Assembly (NCBI RefSeq): GCF_010998615.1
Contig: NZ_JAAEAH010000034.1
Location: forward strand, 24,360-88,359
Source of the DNA: Myxococcus sp. CA023
Lineage (GTDB): Bacteria > Myxococcota > Myxococcia > Myxococcales > Myxococcaceae
Length of the DNA stretch: 64,000 nt
Direction of reading: 5' to 3'
The translations under genes and the position numbers were made by a program. Below are positions 12,413-20,750 of this stretch, piece by piece. The notes beneath the pieces are model-generated. The model saw only the letters and a program-made list of their open reading frames with translations, was not told the DNA's origin and did no database searches. Within the stretch, counting starts at the first letter, position 1. Every line of letters begins with the position of its first letter.

Positions 12413-12426
12413 GGAAGGCGCCTTCC
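12413..12426. repeat. perfect 14-bp palindrome in a divergent promoter region
   Basis: GGAAGGCGCCTTCC is self-complementary over 14 bases. It sits in the 246-bp region between the YihY gene (start 12294) and the PEGA gene (start 12541), roughly midway. It could be a dimeric regulator site; nothing else supports this. Confidence 0.3.
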
Positions 12427-12540
12427 CAGAAATCCCTCCGTTCTCGGGCCTCCCCCCTAGGCAGGAGAGCGTTCATTGGCGTACACCTTGGACGGGGGCC
12501 GCCGGTCGGTTCCGCCGCGGCCCCCTCCCCCGAGGACGCC

Positions 12541-14091
12541 ATGTTCGTCTCCTGTCTCCTGAGTGTCAGCCTGGCGCTGAGCGCCGGCGCCGCACCCGGA
12601 ATGCCCCCGGGCACCCAGGCTCCCACCCCTTCGCACACGCTGTGGCTCGTCCAGGCCCTGTACCCAGGACAGGACGCGTTGCTGCAACGCACCGAGGAAG
12701 GGATTGCCGCGCTGATACCGCAGGACGTGCAGGCGGAGCAGCTCATCGGCCGGGGCGCCCTGGCAATGCACCTGAAGGGCCAGGGCGGCGACCTGCGCTG
12801 CGTGTCCGGGGAGGCCCACTGCCGGGAGCCGCTGGAGGCGTACCTGGAATCACTGGGCCTGGAGCGTGTGGTGCTGGTGCAGGTGGGTCAGGACGACGCC
12901 GGCTACCGCTTCCGCGCCGTCAGCGTCCGGCCCGGCACGGGCGCCCGGGGTCAGGCGGAGACGGCGAACCCGGCGTTCGAGAAGGCCCTGGCCGGCGTGC
13001 TGGTGAAGTTCCTGTCGCTCAATGCCACGGTGGTGGCGGAGACGACGCCCGCGGGGGCCACCGTCTTCATCGACGGCGTGAAGGTGGGCTCCACGCCCTT
13101 CACCACGGAGGTGCTTCCGGGTGAGCACACCTTCCGCTTCGAGCTGGCTTCGCACCTTCCGAAGGAAGAGACGCGCGTGATGAGCTCGCGCCAGCAGGTG
13201 AAGCTGGACGCCGCGCTGGAGAAGGTGCCCGCGCGGCTGGTGGTGAAGGCACAGCCGGAGGGCGCGGAGATTCGCGTGGACGGCCAGCCGGTGGGGACCA
13301 CCGCGGTGGACCAGGGCATCCAGCCCGGCACGCGCAGGGTGTCGCTGACGCTGGACGGCTACGAGCCCCACGAGGTGAAGGCGGAGATCGCACCCGGCGG
13401 GACATACACGCTGGAGCACGCGCTGACGCCCACCTCCATGCAGTCCTTCAAGCTGGCCATGCGCCGCCGCAAGGAAGCCACCATGGCGCGGCAAAGCTAC
13501 CTGGAGGCCTCATTCGAGATGCAGCGCCTCACGGGCACGTCGCTGGCGTCCCAGCCGCTGAGCACCTCGGAGGAGCTGGAGAGCCTGCGCACCCGGGACG
13601 TGCGCGCGCCGGGCTCGCGCAACCTGCGCGGCGTGGGCGTCGAGTACGGCCGCTATGGCCAGTTCTTCGGCGTCATGCTGGTGGGCGCCACCTACGCCTC
13701 CACCGGCGACACATGGACGCTGGGCATCGACGTACCGCCTGGAGTGGGCGGCGCGGGGCCGGACGGCGTGTCGTCGCTGGACACGCGGGTGCAGGCGGTG
13801 TCGCTGCGCGCGCTCCAGCCGCAGCTGCGCTACGTGCTCGGGCCCGTGTCCTTCGCCATCCAGGTGGGACTGGAGGGCCGAGGACTGCTGGTGAAGGAAC
13901 GCGCGGGTGACGCGGCCATCTTCAAGGACGGCCTCTACGCGATGGACCTGCACGCGTCCGGACAGGCCACCGCGCGCATCTTCGTGTACGAGGGCCTGTA
14001 CGCCTCCGCCGCGTACCAGCACAGCTTCACGCTGCTGAAGAAGATTGCCGGAACGAGCAACATTCGCGGAGGGCTGGGCTATGCGTTCTGA
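12541..14091 (+). CDS. exported PEGA-domain protein, first gene of a PEGA-TPR-kinase operon
   Basis: A 516-residue protein. ATG 12541 starts a typical signal peptide (MFVSCLLSVSLALSAGAAP, cleavage probably after GAA or SAGA). Residues ~25-160 are an uncharacterised domain. Two PEGA repeats follow: VVAETTPAGATVFIDGVKVG near residue 165 and LVVKAQPEGAEIRVDGQPVG near residue 233, each with the P-x-G-A-x-(V/I) turn. The C-terminal ~200 residues alternate polar and aromatic/hydrophobic positions (VGVEYGRYGQFFGVMLVGATY, LRYVLGPVSFAIQVGL) and end GGLGYAF, suggesting a small outer-membrane beta-barrel. The stop overlaps the next gene by 11 bp. PEGA domains are common in myxobacterial proteins next to Ser/Thr kinases; the role is unknown. 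Confidence 0.82.
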   Translation: MFVSCLLSVSLALSAGAAPGMPPGTQAPTPSHTLWLVQALYPGQDALLQRTEEGIAALIPQDVQAEQLIGRGALAMHLKGQGGDLRCVSGEAHCREPLEAYLESLGLERVVLVQVGQDDAGYRFRAVSVRPGTGARGQAETANPAFEKALAGVLVKFLSLNATVVAETTPAGATVFIDGVKVGSTPFTTEVLPGEHTFRFELASHLPKEETRVMSSRQQVKLDAALEKVPARLVVKAQPEGAEIRVDGQPVGTTAVDQGIQPGTRRVSLTLDGYEPHEVKAEIAPGGTYTLEHALTPTSMQSFKLAMRRRKEATMARQSYLEASFEMQRLTGTSLASQPLSTSEELESLRTRDVRAPGSRNLRGVGVEYGRYGQFFGVMLVGATYASTGDTWTLGIDVPPGVGGAGPDGVSSLDTRVQAVSLRALQPQLRYVLGPVSFAIQVGLEGRGLLVKERAGDAAIFKDGLYAMDLHASGQATARIFVYEGLYASAAYQHSFTLLKKIAGTSNIRGGLGYAF

Positions 14092-15073
14092 CCTGCGGCG
14101 CCTGACGTGGGCGTGTGTTCTGCTGACGTGTGGCCTGTCCCTGGCCGAGCCCCTGGTGGGGCCCTCCGTCGGCCGTGGCGATGCGCTGCTGGCCGAGGGC
14201 ACCCGCCTCTACAACAAGCGCAAGCACAAGGACGCGGCGGAGGTATTGCTCCAGGCCACGCGCGCCAATCCGTCCCTGCTGCCCGCCTACCTGGGCCTGG
14301 CCCGCGCGCGCATGGGGGCGAAGGACGTCCCCGGTGCCTGCGCCGCCTACCGCGCCTACGTGCGCAGCGCGCCGGACATCCAGGACCGCACCAAGGCACA
14401 GCGCGAGCTGGCCCTGTGCGAGCGCAAGCTGAAGGCCGCGCGCCGCAAGAAGCGCAACAAGGTGCCGCCCGACATGACGGCCCGGCACGTGGAGCTGAAG
14501 GCCGGCTTCTTCGCCGCGCTGGAGGAAGGCCGGCTGGTGGGCCCCGGCGCGGCGGGCGAGACGCTGCGCACGCTGGTGTCCGAGGGCTACCTGGGCACGG
14601 ACCTGGGAGACATGGCCGCACGGCTGAGCGCGGCCTCCCAGTCCACCACCGACAACCTGCACCAACGGGCCCTGGCCGGTGAAGCGCTCCCCACGGCGCG
14701 CCTGCGGGAGTCCGGCGCGCTCTTCGACCTGGCTCGCGACACGGGGGAGTCGTCCGCCACGGCCGCTGCCCAGGCGCCTTTCCTGGAAGGGCTCGCGGCG
14801 CTCCAGAGTGGAGACTCCGCCGGGGCGCAGCGCCTGTTCGCGAAGGCCGCATCAGCGGCGCCCGAGCGCACCGAGTACCGCGTGTGGCGCGCCGCCGCGC
14901 TCCAACGCGCCGGAGATTTGGACGGCGCGCTGACGGTGCTGGAGACGGACCTGCCGCAAGATGCGCGCACGGACGTGCTCCGCGCCGCCTCCGCCCAGCG
15001 GAAGTCCCCCGAGGCGGGAGCTCGCGAGCTGGAACGCATCCTCTTCCAGCGCTACGCCCCGGCCACGCGCTGA
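14081..15073 (+). CDS. exported TPR-type protein
   Basis: A 330-residue protein. ATG 14081 lies inside the end of the PEGA gene and is followed by a signal peptide (MRSDLRRLTWACVLLTCGLSLAEP). Residues ~35-110 contain at least two TPR-like helical pairs (GDALLAEGTRLYNKRKHKDA, NPSLLPAYLGLARARMGAKD). A basic stretch KLKAARRKKRNK follows, then two more TPR-like pairs near residues 245-300 (FLEGLAALQSGDSAGAQRLF). Protein-protein scaffolding is the usual TPR role. Overlap with the PEGA gene and the 36-bp gap to the kinase indicate one operon. No enzyme motif is visible. Confidence 0.8.
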   Translation: MRSDLRRLTWACVLLTCGLSLAEPLVGPSVGRGDALLAEGTRLYNKRKHKDAAEVLLQATRANPSLLPAYLGLARARMGAKDVPGACAAYRAYVRSAPDIQDRTKAQRELALCERKLKAARRKKRNKVPPDMTARHVELKAGFFAALEEGRLVGPGAAGETLRTLVSEGYLGTDLGDMAARLSAASQSTTDNLHQRALAGEALPTARLRESGALFDLARDTGESSATAAAQAPFLEGLAALQSGDSAGAQRLFAKAASAAPERTEYRVWRAAALQRAGDLDGALTVLETDLPQDARTDVLRAASAQRKSPEAGARELERILFQRYAPATR

Positions 15074-15109
15074 CCGCGGTCCCCTCCCCTCCGGCCCTGC
15101 AAGGACACC

Positions 15110-16879
15110 ATGTCGCTCTTCATCTGCCAGCGGTGCGAGGTCCAGCATGAGAAGTGGGACGGCGCCTGTCCTGCTTGTGGTGGCACCGAGCTGCTGACGG
15201 TGGCGCCGGCCGTGGACCGGATGCTCGGCCGTGTCGTGGCGAGCCGCTTCCGCATCCTCCGGCGGCTGGGCCAGGGCGGCATGGGTTCGGTGTACCTGGC
15301 CGAACAGGTGGGCATCGGCCAGCAGGTGGCGATGAAGTTCCTCAACAGCGGCCTGTCCATGGACCCGGACGTGGCCCGCCGCTTCCTCAACGAAGCCAAG
15401 AGCTACGCGCGGGTGGCCCACCCCAACGCGGTGACGCTGCACGACTTCGGGCAGGACGAGGAAGGCAGCCTCTACATCTCCATGGAGTACGTGGAGGGGG
15501 ATGACCTCAAGAGCCTGCTCGCCGCGTGTGGCCGGCTCGCGCTCGACGAAGCCGTGGACATCGTCCTCCAGGTGGCGGACGTGCTCGCCTATGCCCATGC
15601 GCGCCAGGTCATCCACCGCGACCTCAAGCCGGAGAACATCATGGTCCGGCAGGGCATGCGCGGCTGGCACGTGAAGGTGCTGGACTTCGGCATCGCCAGA
15701 ATCACCGACGGCGCGACACGGCTCACCGTCCAGGGCTCGGTGGCCGGCACGCCGCGCTACATGTCCCCCGAGCAGGCCATGGGCCTGGACGTGGACGCCC
15801 GCGCGGACGTGTACGCGGTGGGCATCGTCCTCTTCGAGCTGCTCACCGGTCAGCAGCCCTTCGACGGCAACAGCATCTCCGAAATCATGCAGAAGCAGGT
15901 CCACCAGCCCATGCCACGACTGGCGCAGGTGGTGGCGGACCTCCAACATCCAGCCGTCGACGCCGTCATCCAGAAGGCCACCGCGAAGCGCCGCGAGGAG
16001 CGCTACGCCACCATGGAGGCCTTCGCGTCGGACCTGGTCAACGCGCTGCCCACCCTCACCAGCCGCCGCGCCGTCAGCGGCGTCAACCCCGCCATCACCG
16101 GCGGCGGCTTCGAACCGGCGCGACCGGCCACGCTCCTCCTTGGCACGGAGGGCTCCGAGGCCACCCTGGTGCGCGCCGCCCCGGCGGAGGCCGCGCCGGT
16201 GACGGGCACCGCGCCCATTCCGCTGACCCAGCCCGCCGCGCCCTCCGGGCTCCGGGTGGGCTCGGAGGGCTTCAACAAGACGGCGCACGCGGCCTCCCCC
16301 TACGCGGCGCCGAAGCGCTCGAAGTCCAGCGCGGTGGTGGGGCTGGGCATCGCGGGCGTCCTGCTCCTGGGCGGAGTGGGCCTCGTGTCCCTCCGGGGCG
16401 GGAGCGGCGACGACGTCAAGGTGGGAACCCTGGTTCCAGTCGGCTCCCCGGCGCAAGCGGCGCCCCCTGCGGCGCTACCCGCCAAAGAGGCCGGAGCGTC
16501 ACCTCATGGCCCCACCGGGACGGTGGAGACGGCGCCCGATGATGTCGCGACCCGGCAGCTCAAGGTGCTCGCGGCGGGACAGGCCATCGACATCGGCAAT
16601 GACTTCAACGAAGGCCGGCTGGACAGCGCGATGAAACGGCTGGCCCAGGCACGGAGCCTGGGATTGGAGGCCGTCGAGCCCGAGCTGGCGGCACTCGCGG
16701 GCAAGGTGGAGGACGCCTCGAAGCGCATGGCCCGCGCCCGCGCCCTGGAGAACGACGGCAACTGCGAGACGGCCATCACCCTCTATCGCGCCCTGAAGCG
16801 CGACCATCCGCAGCTCGTGGAGGCCCAGCGGGGCATCCGGCGCTGTCAGGACATGCTGCCTCCAGAGGTGTCCGACTAG
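15110..16879 (+). CDS. zinc-ribbon Ser/Thr protein kinase with one membrane helix
   Basis: A 589-residue kinase. The N terminus has a CxxC-x10-CxxC zinc ribbon (Cys 6, 9, 20, 23). The kinase domain spans residues ~46-310: LGQGGMGSVYLA, the ATP-binding Lys in VAMKFL (residue ~76), HRDLKPEN catalytic loop (~169), DFG (~192) and GTPRYMSPEQ. All catalytic residues are present. A Pro/Ala-rich linker is followed by a single membrane helix (~405-428, VVGLGIAGVLLLGGVGLVSL). The ~160-residue C-terminal part lies outside the cytoplasm and ends in a helical region with two cysteines (DNGNCETAITLYRAL, GIRRCQDML) resembling a TPR pair. This is a PknB-type Hanks kinase. With the preceding exported PEGA and TPR proteins it could sense an envelope signal; that is inference. 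Confidence 0.93.
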   Translation: MSLFICQRCEVQHEKWDGACPACGGTELLTVAPAVDRMLGRVVASRFRILRRLGQGGMGSVYLAEQVGIGQQVAMKFLNSGLSMDPDVARRFLNEAKSYARVAHPNAVTLHDFGQDEEGSLYISMEYVEGDDLKSLLAACGRLALDEAVDIVLQVADVLAYAHARQVIHRDLKPENIMVRQGMRGWHVKVLDFGIARITDGATRLTVQGSVAGTPRYMSPEQAMGLDVDARADVYAVGIVLFELLTGQQPFDGNSISEIMQKQVHQPMPRLAQVVADLQHPAVDAVIQKATAKRREERYATMEAFASDLVNALPTLTSRRAVSGVNPAITGGGFEPARPATLLLGTEGSEATLVRAAPAEAAPVTGTAPIPLTQPAAPSGLRVGSEGFNKTAHAASPYAAPKRSKSSAVVGLGIAGVLLLGGVGLVSLRGGSGDDVKVGTLVPVGSPAQAAPPAALPAKEAGASPHGPTGTVETAPDDVATRQLKVLAAGQAIDIGNDFNEGRLDSAMKRLAQARSLGLEAVEPELAALAGKVEDASKRMARARALENDGNCETAITLYRALKRDHPQLVEAQRGIRRCQDMLPPEVSD

Positions 16880-16911
16880 GCGGGAAGGCCCCGTCCGGCA
16901 TGGACCGGGGC

Positions 16912-17061
16912 TTAGGCTCCAGGCGCGCGGAGGAAGCCGCTCTCGACGAAGTACTTGAAGTAGGTGCGGAAGAGGGACTCGTCCACCAGCGGGCATTCGA
17001 TGCCACTGCCCTCCAATCCCGCGCGCGTGTTCCGGTGATCCACGCGGCCCCAGGAGGCCCT
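16912..17061 (-). pseudogene. 49-codon 3' remnant of an unrecognised gene
   Basis: On the minus strand a frame of 49 codons ends at TAA 16914 and is closed upstream by TAA at 17062-17064. Its second half reads like a real C terminus: ECPLVDESLFRT then YFKYFVESGFLRAPGA, with strong third-position GC. There is no start codon with a ribosome-binding site; the only candidate is GTG near 17045. I take it as the tail of a gene whose 5' part has been lost. It sits between the convergent kinase and SRPBCC genes. The parent gene was not recognised. Confidence 0.4.
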
Positions 17062-17092
17062 TTAAATCAAGGCGCGACGGACGACCGGAGTG

Positions 17093-17542
17093 TCAGCCCT
17101 GCGCCAGCAAGCGGACAAGGACGTCAATCATGGTGGCCCAGCCCTGCTCCGTCCGGCTCGCGTAGTCGGCCCACTTCGCGTCCATCTCGTGGGTGAGCGT
17201 CAGCTCACAGCCGGTGTCGCGCGGTGTGATTTCCACCGTCACCCGGCTGAGTTCGTCCTCCTCCTTGTCGATGTGCCAGGTGAAGACGAGCCGGCGCGGC
17301 CGGTCGATTTCCAGGTAGGTGCCCACGTGGTCGATTTCTTCTCCGGCCCGCCGCACGAAGAACGAGAACTTGCCGCCCACGCGCGGGTCGATGGCGAGCC
17401 GCAGCACCTCCTCGTCCCGGACCGTCGGCCCGGTCATCCACTGGCCGACCATCTCCGGCTTGAGCCAGGCGTCGAACACCCGCTCAGGCGACGCGTTGAA
17501 ACGCCGTGTGACGCGAACCTGGACGCTCTGTGCTGAGGACAT
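17093..17542 (-). CDS. AHSA1/SRPBCC-domain protein
   Basis: A 149-residue protein filling a single SRPBCC (Bet v 1-like) fold. ATG 17542 follows AAAGGAAC. Family features: VRVTRRFNASPERVFDAWLKPEMVGQWM at the start, VGGKFSFFV, HVGTYLEIDRPRRLVFTW, and the C-terminal helix WADYASRTEQGWATMIDVL. These are hydrophobic-ligand-binding or chaperone-cofactor-like proteins (Aha1 C-domain homologues) of mostly unknown function, often co-transcribed with an ArsR-family repressor. Here no repressor gene adjoins it, but a promoter with two palindromic operators lies directly upstream (17581-17632). The frame is open further 5' through the promoter, but those codons are not used. Confidence 0.9.
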   Translation of the reverse strand: MSSAQSVQVRVTRRFNASPERVFDAWLKPEMVGQWMTGPTVRDEEVLRLAIDPRVGGKFSFFVRRAGEEIDHVGTYLEIDRPRRLVFTWHIDKEEDELSRVTVEITPRDTGCELTLTHEMDAKWADYASRTEQGWATMIDVLVRLLAQG

Positions 17543-17580
17543 GGCTGTTCCTTTCAATCCGAGGCTTGGCGCCTTTGCTA

Positions 17581-17632
17581 AACCACATGGTTCAGCATAC
17601 TCCCGACCGTGGCAATGAACAACCACTTGGTT
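17581..17632 (-). promoter_or_regulatory. promoter with two AACCANNTGGTT operators
   Basis: Reading the minus strand, TTGTTC (17617-17622) and TATGCT (17594-17599) form a -35/-10 pair with a 17-bp spacer, pointing to the SRPBCC gene. Two 12-bp palindromes of the same pattern flank it: AACCACATGGTT at 17581-17592 over the start point, and AACCACTTGGTT at 17621-17632 overlapping the -35 box. Their centres are 40 bp apart, close to four helical turns. This is the expected geometry for a dimeric repressor, perhaps of the ArsR type. The upstream operator is 48 bp from the divergent hypothetical gene at 17681. Confidence 0.68.
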
Positions 17633-17680
17633 GACCTTCGTCATGGGTGAGTCCGGGGCGTTTCTGGTAGAGCCTGGGGC

Positions 17681-18751
17681 ATGCCTCAGCGCCCCACCGT
17701 GGCGGAAGTGGAATCCATTCTCCGCACGCCAGTCCGCCAGAACTGGGAGCAGTTCACCAAGACGCTCAAGACGCTGCCAGCGGATGTCGACCCCGACCTT
17801 GCGTCACAAGCCGCGTTGAGCCTCATTCACGTGCAATCCGCGTCCCTCTGGTCATTCGGGCGTAACTGCCAGCAACTCCCTGCCCCTGTCATCCGCGCGC
17901 TCCTGGGTCGGCTCGAAGCCGACTCCCGGCCCCACGCCTACTTCCTACGCGAAGCGGTCCCCCAGGAAGCCTCCGACGAAGCGCTCCGAGCGACATGGAA
18001 GGCAGCACTCCAGGGCCTGCTCGACCTGGATACGACCTATGCGTGGGGCTCGAAGCAGCGCAAAGCAAAGTTCCAGGCGCTGGCGAACACCCCATCCCTG
18101 CTCCAGGCCATCCAGACCGCTGTCGTGGCCTGTGAGCAGGTGTCGCTGGACATGCTGGCCGTGCTGACGGTGGATGCATCGGACGCCTCGGTCGATGCGC
18201 TCATTCCCCATGTGGAGCGGGCCGTGCAGAGCCAGGGCTGGGAGTTGGACCGTCTGGAGGACCTGCGCAAGCACGCGCGCTCCACACCCGTGATGGACGA
18301 CCTGTTCGCGCGAATGGAGGCCCTGCTCCAGGGACGTCGCGCGCGCTCGCCCGCGCTCGACCTGGCGCGGCACCTGGGCTTCGGTGAACAAGATGCCATC
18401 TGGTTCAGGATCTACTTTCTGGCTGGGGACACCCAGGCGACGAATTCCCTCGTCCATCATTGCAACATCAACGTGGATAGCCGCTCCCCTCGCTGGTTCA
18501 GTGTCTGGCAGACATCCCGAATGGATGGCCTCGATAGAAACCCCTGGAGCGACACCCACTTCGACAACGAAAAGCTGCACAAAGACATCCGGGGACTTGG
18601 CGCATGCGAGTTGATGCAACTTCCTGATTGGATTGCGCGCACGGCCAAGCGCCTCGGCGCGGAGTGGAACATCAGCGACAGCGCGTTGATGACGAACCTT
18701 CGCGGGAAGAAACGCGCAAGACTCGCGGAGTGGCTTCGCTCGGGCACATGA
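17681..18751 (+). CDS. hypothetical protein, 356 residues
   Basis: Not recognised. ATG 17681 is preceded by GGTAGAGCCTGGGGC, a weak ribosome-binding site. The sequence has no signal peptide and no membrane helix and looks largely alpha-helical and soluble. The N-terminal ~110 residues (VAEVESILRTPVRQNWEQFTK) resemble a four-helix bundle. The C terminus has a conserved-looking aromatic block, SRSPRWFSVWQTSRMDG and NPWSDTHFDN, followed by a basic tail LRGKKRARLAEWLR. Codon bias is weaker than in neighbouring genes, which fits an accessory gene. It is convergent with the MFS gene (10-bp gap). Confidence 0.65.
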   Translation: MPQRPTVAEVESILRTPVRQNWEQFTKTLKTLPADVDPDLASQAALSLIHVQSASLWSFGRNCQQLPAPVIRALLGRLEADSRPHAYFLREAVPQEASDEALRATWKAALQGLLDLDTTYAWGSKQRKAKFQALANTPSLLQAIQTAVVACEQVSLDMLAVLTVDASDASVDALIPHVERAVQSQGWELDRLEDLRKHARSTPVMDDLFARMEALLQGRRARSPALDLARHLGFGEQDAIWFRIYFLAGDTQATNSLVHHCNINVDSRSPRWFSVWQTSRMDGLDRNPWSDTHFDNEKLHKDIRGLGACELMQLPDWIARTAKRLGAEWNISDSALMTNLRGKKRARLAEWLRSGT

Positions 18752-18761
18752 GCCGCTCGGC

Positions 18762-20195
18762 TCACCCCACCCTGCGGCCCCCGATGTGCGCCCCGGCATT
18801 GGGCGACAACCGGCGATAGAGCGGTCCGGCCAGCGACGACACGATGCCCACCGCGATGAACGGCAGCACGAAGCGGTCCGGCGTCAACGGCGCCTCGCCA
18901 GCGCCTCGCGCCAGGTGCAGCATCAACCCGCCGAAGCTGATGCCCACCCCCAGCGCCATCTGCATCGTCACCACGGACAGCGTGGACGCGTTGCTCACCC
19001 TGTCCGAGGGGATGTCCGCATACGCCACGGTATTGATCGCGGTGAACTGCATCGAGCGCATGAATCCGCTGACCACGAGCACGCCAACGATGAGCGGAAT
19101 CGGCGTGCTGTTCCGGAAGAAGGCCGGCAGCGCGGTCAGGACGGCGGACGTCAGGTTGGCGAAGATGAGCGTTTGCCGGAAGCCGAACCGCCGGATGATG
19201 TAGGGCGCCACCGACTTGCAGGCGAGCGCGCCCACGCCGCCGCCGATGGTCACCAGCCCTGCCTCGACGGGCGTCCAGCCCAAGCCGACCTGAAAGAGCA
19301 GCGGCAAGAGGAAGGGCGTCGCCCCCAGGCCCATGCGCGTCAGGGTTCCGCCAATCATGCTGGCCCGGAAGGTGTCGATGCGCAGCAACCGGATATTCAA
19401 TACGGGCCGCTCCACGCGCAGCGCGTGCCACACGTAGGCCCCCAGCGACGAGAACGCGACGGCCGCGAGCCCCAGTTGCAACGGCAGCGGCATCAGCCCG
19501 ATGCCCACCGTCTCCGCCGCGCCAATCAGCGTGGTGATGGCGACGGCCACGAGCACGAAGCCCCGCGTGTCGAAGGGCCCTGGGTCCGGCTGGTGCAGCG
19601 GCGGAACGAAGCGCGCCACCGCGAGCATGCCTAGGATGCCCACGGGCACGTTGATGAAGAAAATCCACGGCCAGTCCGCGACGCCCAGGATGAGGCCCGC
19701 CAGCGGAGGCCCCACCAGCGGGCCCACCAGCGCGGGCATGGTGAACCAGCTCAAGGCGGCCACCAGGCGCTCTCGCGGCGCCGAGCTCACCACGATGATG
19801 CGCCCCACGGGCGTCATCAACGCGCCGCCCAGCCCCTGGAGGGTGCGGAAGATGACCAACTGGGTCAGCGACTGAGAGAAGCCGCAGAGCACCGAGCCCA
19901 GCAGGAACACGCTCATCGCGAACATGAAGACGCGACGGGGCCCGAACCGGTCCGCCACCCAGCCGCTCGCGGGCGCGAGCACCGCCAACGCCAGGATGTA
20001 CGACGTCAGCGCCAGCTTCAGGTGGATGGGGTCGGTGTCAAACGCCTGCGACAGCCGGGGCAGCGCGGTGGACAGCGCGGTGGAGTCCACGAACTCCATG
20101 AACAGCGCACTGGCCACCGCAATCGAGGCCAACCGCGAGCCCCGGGGAGAATCTCCACCTGCGTCGGTGCTGCTGGGCCCCGGGTGCTCAGGCAC
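18762..20195 (-). CDS. MFS transporter, EmrB/QacA (DHA2) type
   Basis: A 477-residue transporter with about 13-14 membrane helices, starting at GTG 20195. Helix 1 contains FMEFVDSTALSTALPRLS, the DHA2 D-(S/G)-T-(I/A)-(V/L)-N-(V/T)-ALP signature; motif A is ASGWVADRFGPRRVF between helices 2 and 3; motif C is VGPLVGPPLAGLIL in helix 5. Such proteins are proton-driven exporters of drugs or metabolites. Its start lies 3 bp after the stop of rfbC, so it is the fifth gene of the rfbBDAC operon, which is unusual for a drug exporter. Substrate unknown. Confidence 0.9.
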   Translation of the reverse strand: MPEHPGPSSTDAGGDSPRGSRLASIAVASALFMEFVDSTALSTALPRLSQAFDTDPIHLKLALTSYILALAVLAPASGWVADRFGPRRVFMFAMSVFLLGSVLCGFSQSLTQLVIFRTLQGLGGALMTPVGRIIVVSSAPRERLVAALSWFTMPALVGPLVGPPLAGLILGVADWPWIFFINVPVGILGMLAVARFVPPLHQPDPGPFDTRGFVLVAVAITTLIGAAETVGIGLMPLPLQLGLAAVAFSSLGAYVWHALRVERPVLNIRLLRIDTFRASMIGGTLTRMGLGATPFLLPLLFQVGLGWTPVEAGLVTIGGGVGALACKSVAPYIIRRFGFRQTLIFANLTSAVLTALPAFFRNSTPIPLIVGVLVVSGFMRSMQFTAINTVAYADIPSDRVSNASTLSVVTMQMALGVGISFGGLMLHLARGAGEAPLTPDRFVLPFIAVGIVSSLAGPLYRRLSPNAGAHIGGRRVG

Positions 20196-20198
20196 TGC

Positions 20199-20750
20199 TC
20201 AGCCCACGTACTCCGGAAGCAAGGGCGCGTCGCGGAGTCTCGGGGCCCGGGCGTCCTTGGGCGACAGCAGCGGCTCGCTCACCGGCCAGGGAATCGCCAG
20301 GTCCGGGTCATTCCACGCGACGCTCCGCTCCGTCTCCGGCGCGTAGAGCGCGGTGCATTTGTAGTGGAAGTCCGCGGAGTCACTCACCACGCAGAAGCCG
20401 TGGGCGAAACCCGGCGGTACCCAGAGCTGACGGCGGTTGTCCGAGGACAGCTCCACCGCCACCCACTGGCCGAAGGTGGGCGAGCCGCGCCGCACGTCCA
20501 CCGCGACGTCGTACACGGCGCCCGCCAGCACCTGCACCAGCTTCCCCTGGGCCTGCGGCTCCTGGAAGTGCAGGCCCCGCAGCGTCCCCTTCGCCGAGCG
20601 CGAGTAGTTGTCCTGCACGAAGGGCCCGGGAATGCCCACGGCCGCGTACCGCGCCGCATGGAACATCTCCATGAAGAAGCCGCGGTCATCACCGAAGACC
20701 TTGGGCTCCAGCAGCAGCACGTCCGGAATCTCCAGCGGCGTCACCTTCAC
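20199..20750 (-). CDS. rfbC: dTDP-4-dehydrorhamnose 3,5-epimerase
   Basis: A 183-residue RmlC. The start is GTG 20750, overlapping the rfbA stop as GTGA, and gives [16 protein letters not shown] at the N terminus, as expected. Diagnostic segments: [34 protein letters not shown] with the catalytic His, [18 protein letters not shown], and [23 protein letters not shown]. The cupin-fold enzyme epimerises C3 and C5 of dTDP-4-keto-6-deoxyglucose. Third step of dTDP-L-rhamnose synthesis; the other three genes lie directly upstream in the same operon. Confidence 0.96.
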   Translation of the reverse strand: MKVTPLEIPDVLLLEPKVFGDDRGFFMEMFHAARYAAVGIPGPFVQDNYSRSAKGTLRGLHFQEPQAQGKLVQVLAGAVYDVAVDVRRGSPTFGQWVAVELSSDNRRQLWVPPGFAHGFCVVSDSADFHYKCTALYAPETERSVAWNDPDLAIPWPVSEPLLSPKDARAPRLRDAPLLPEYVG

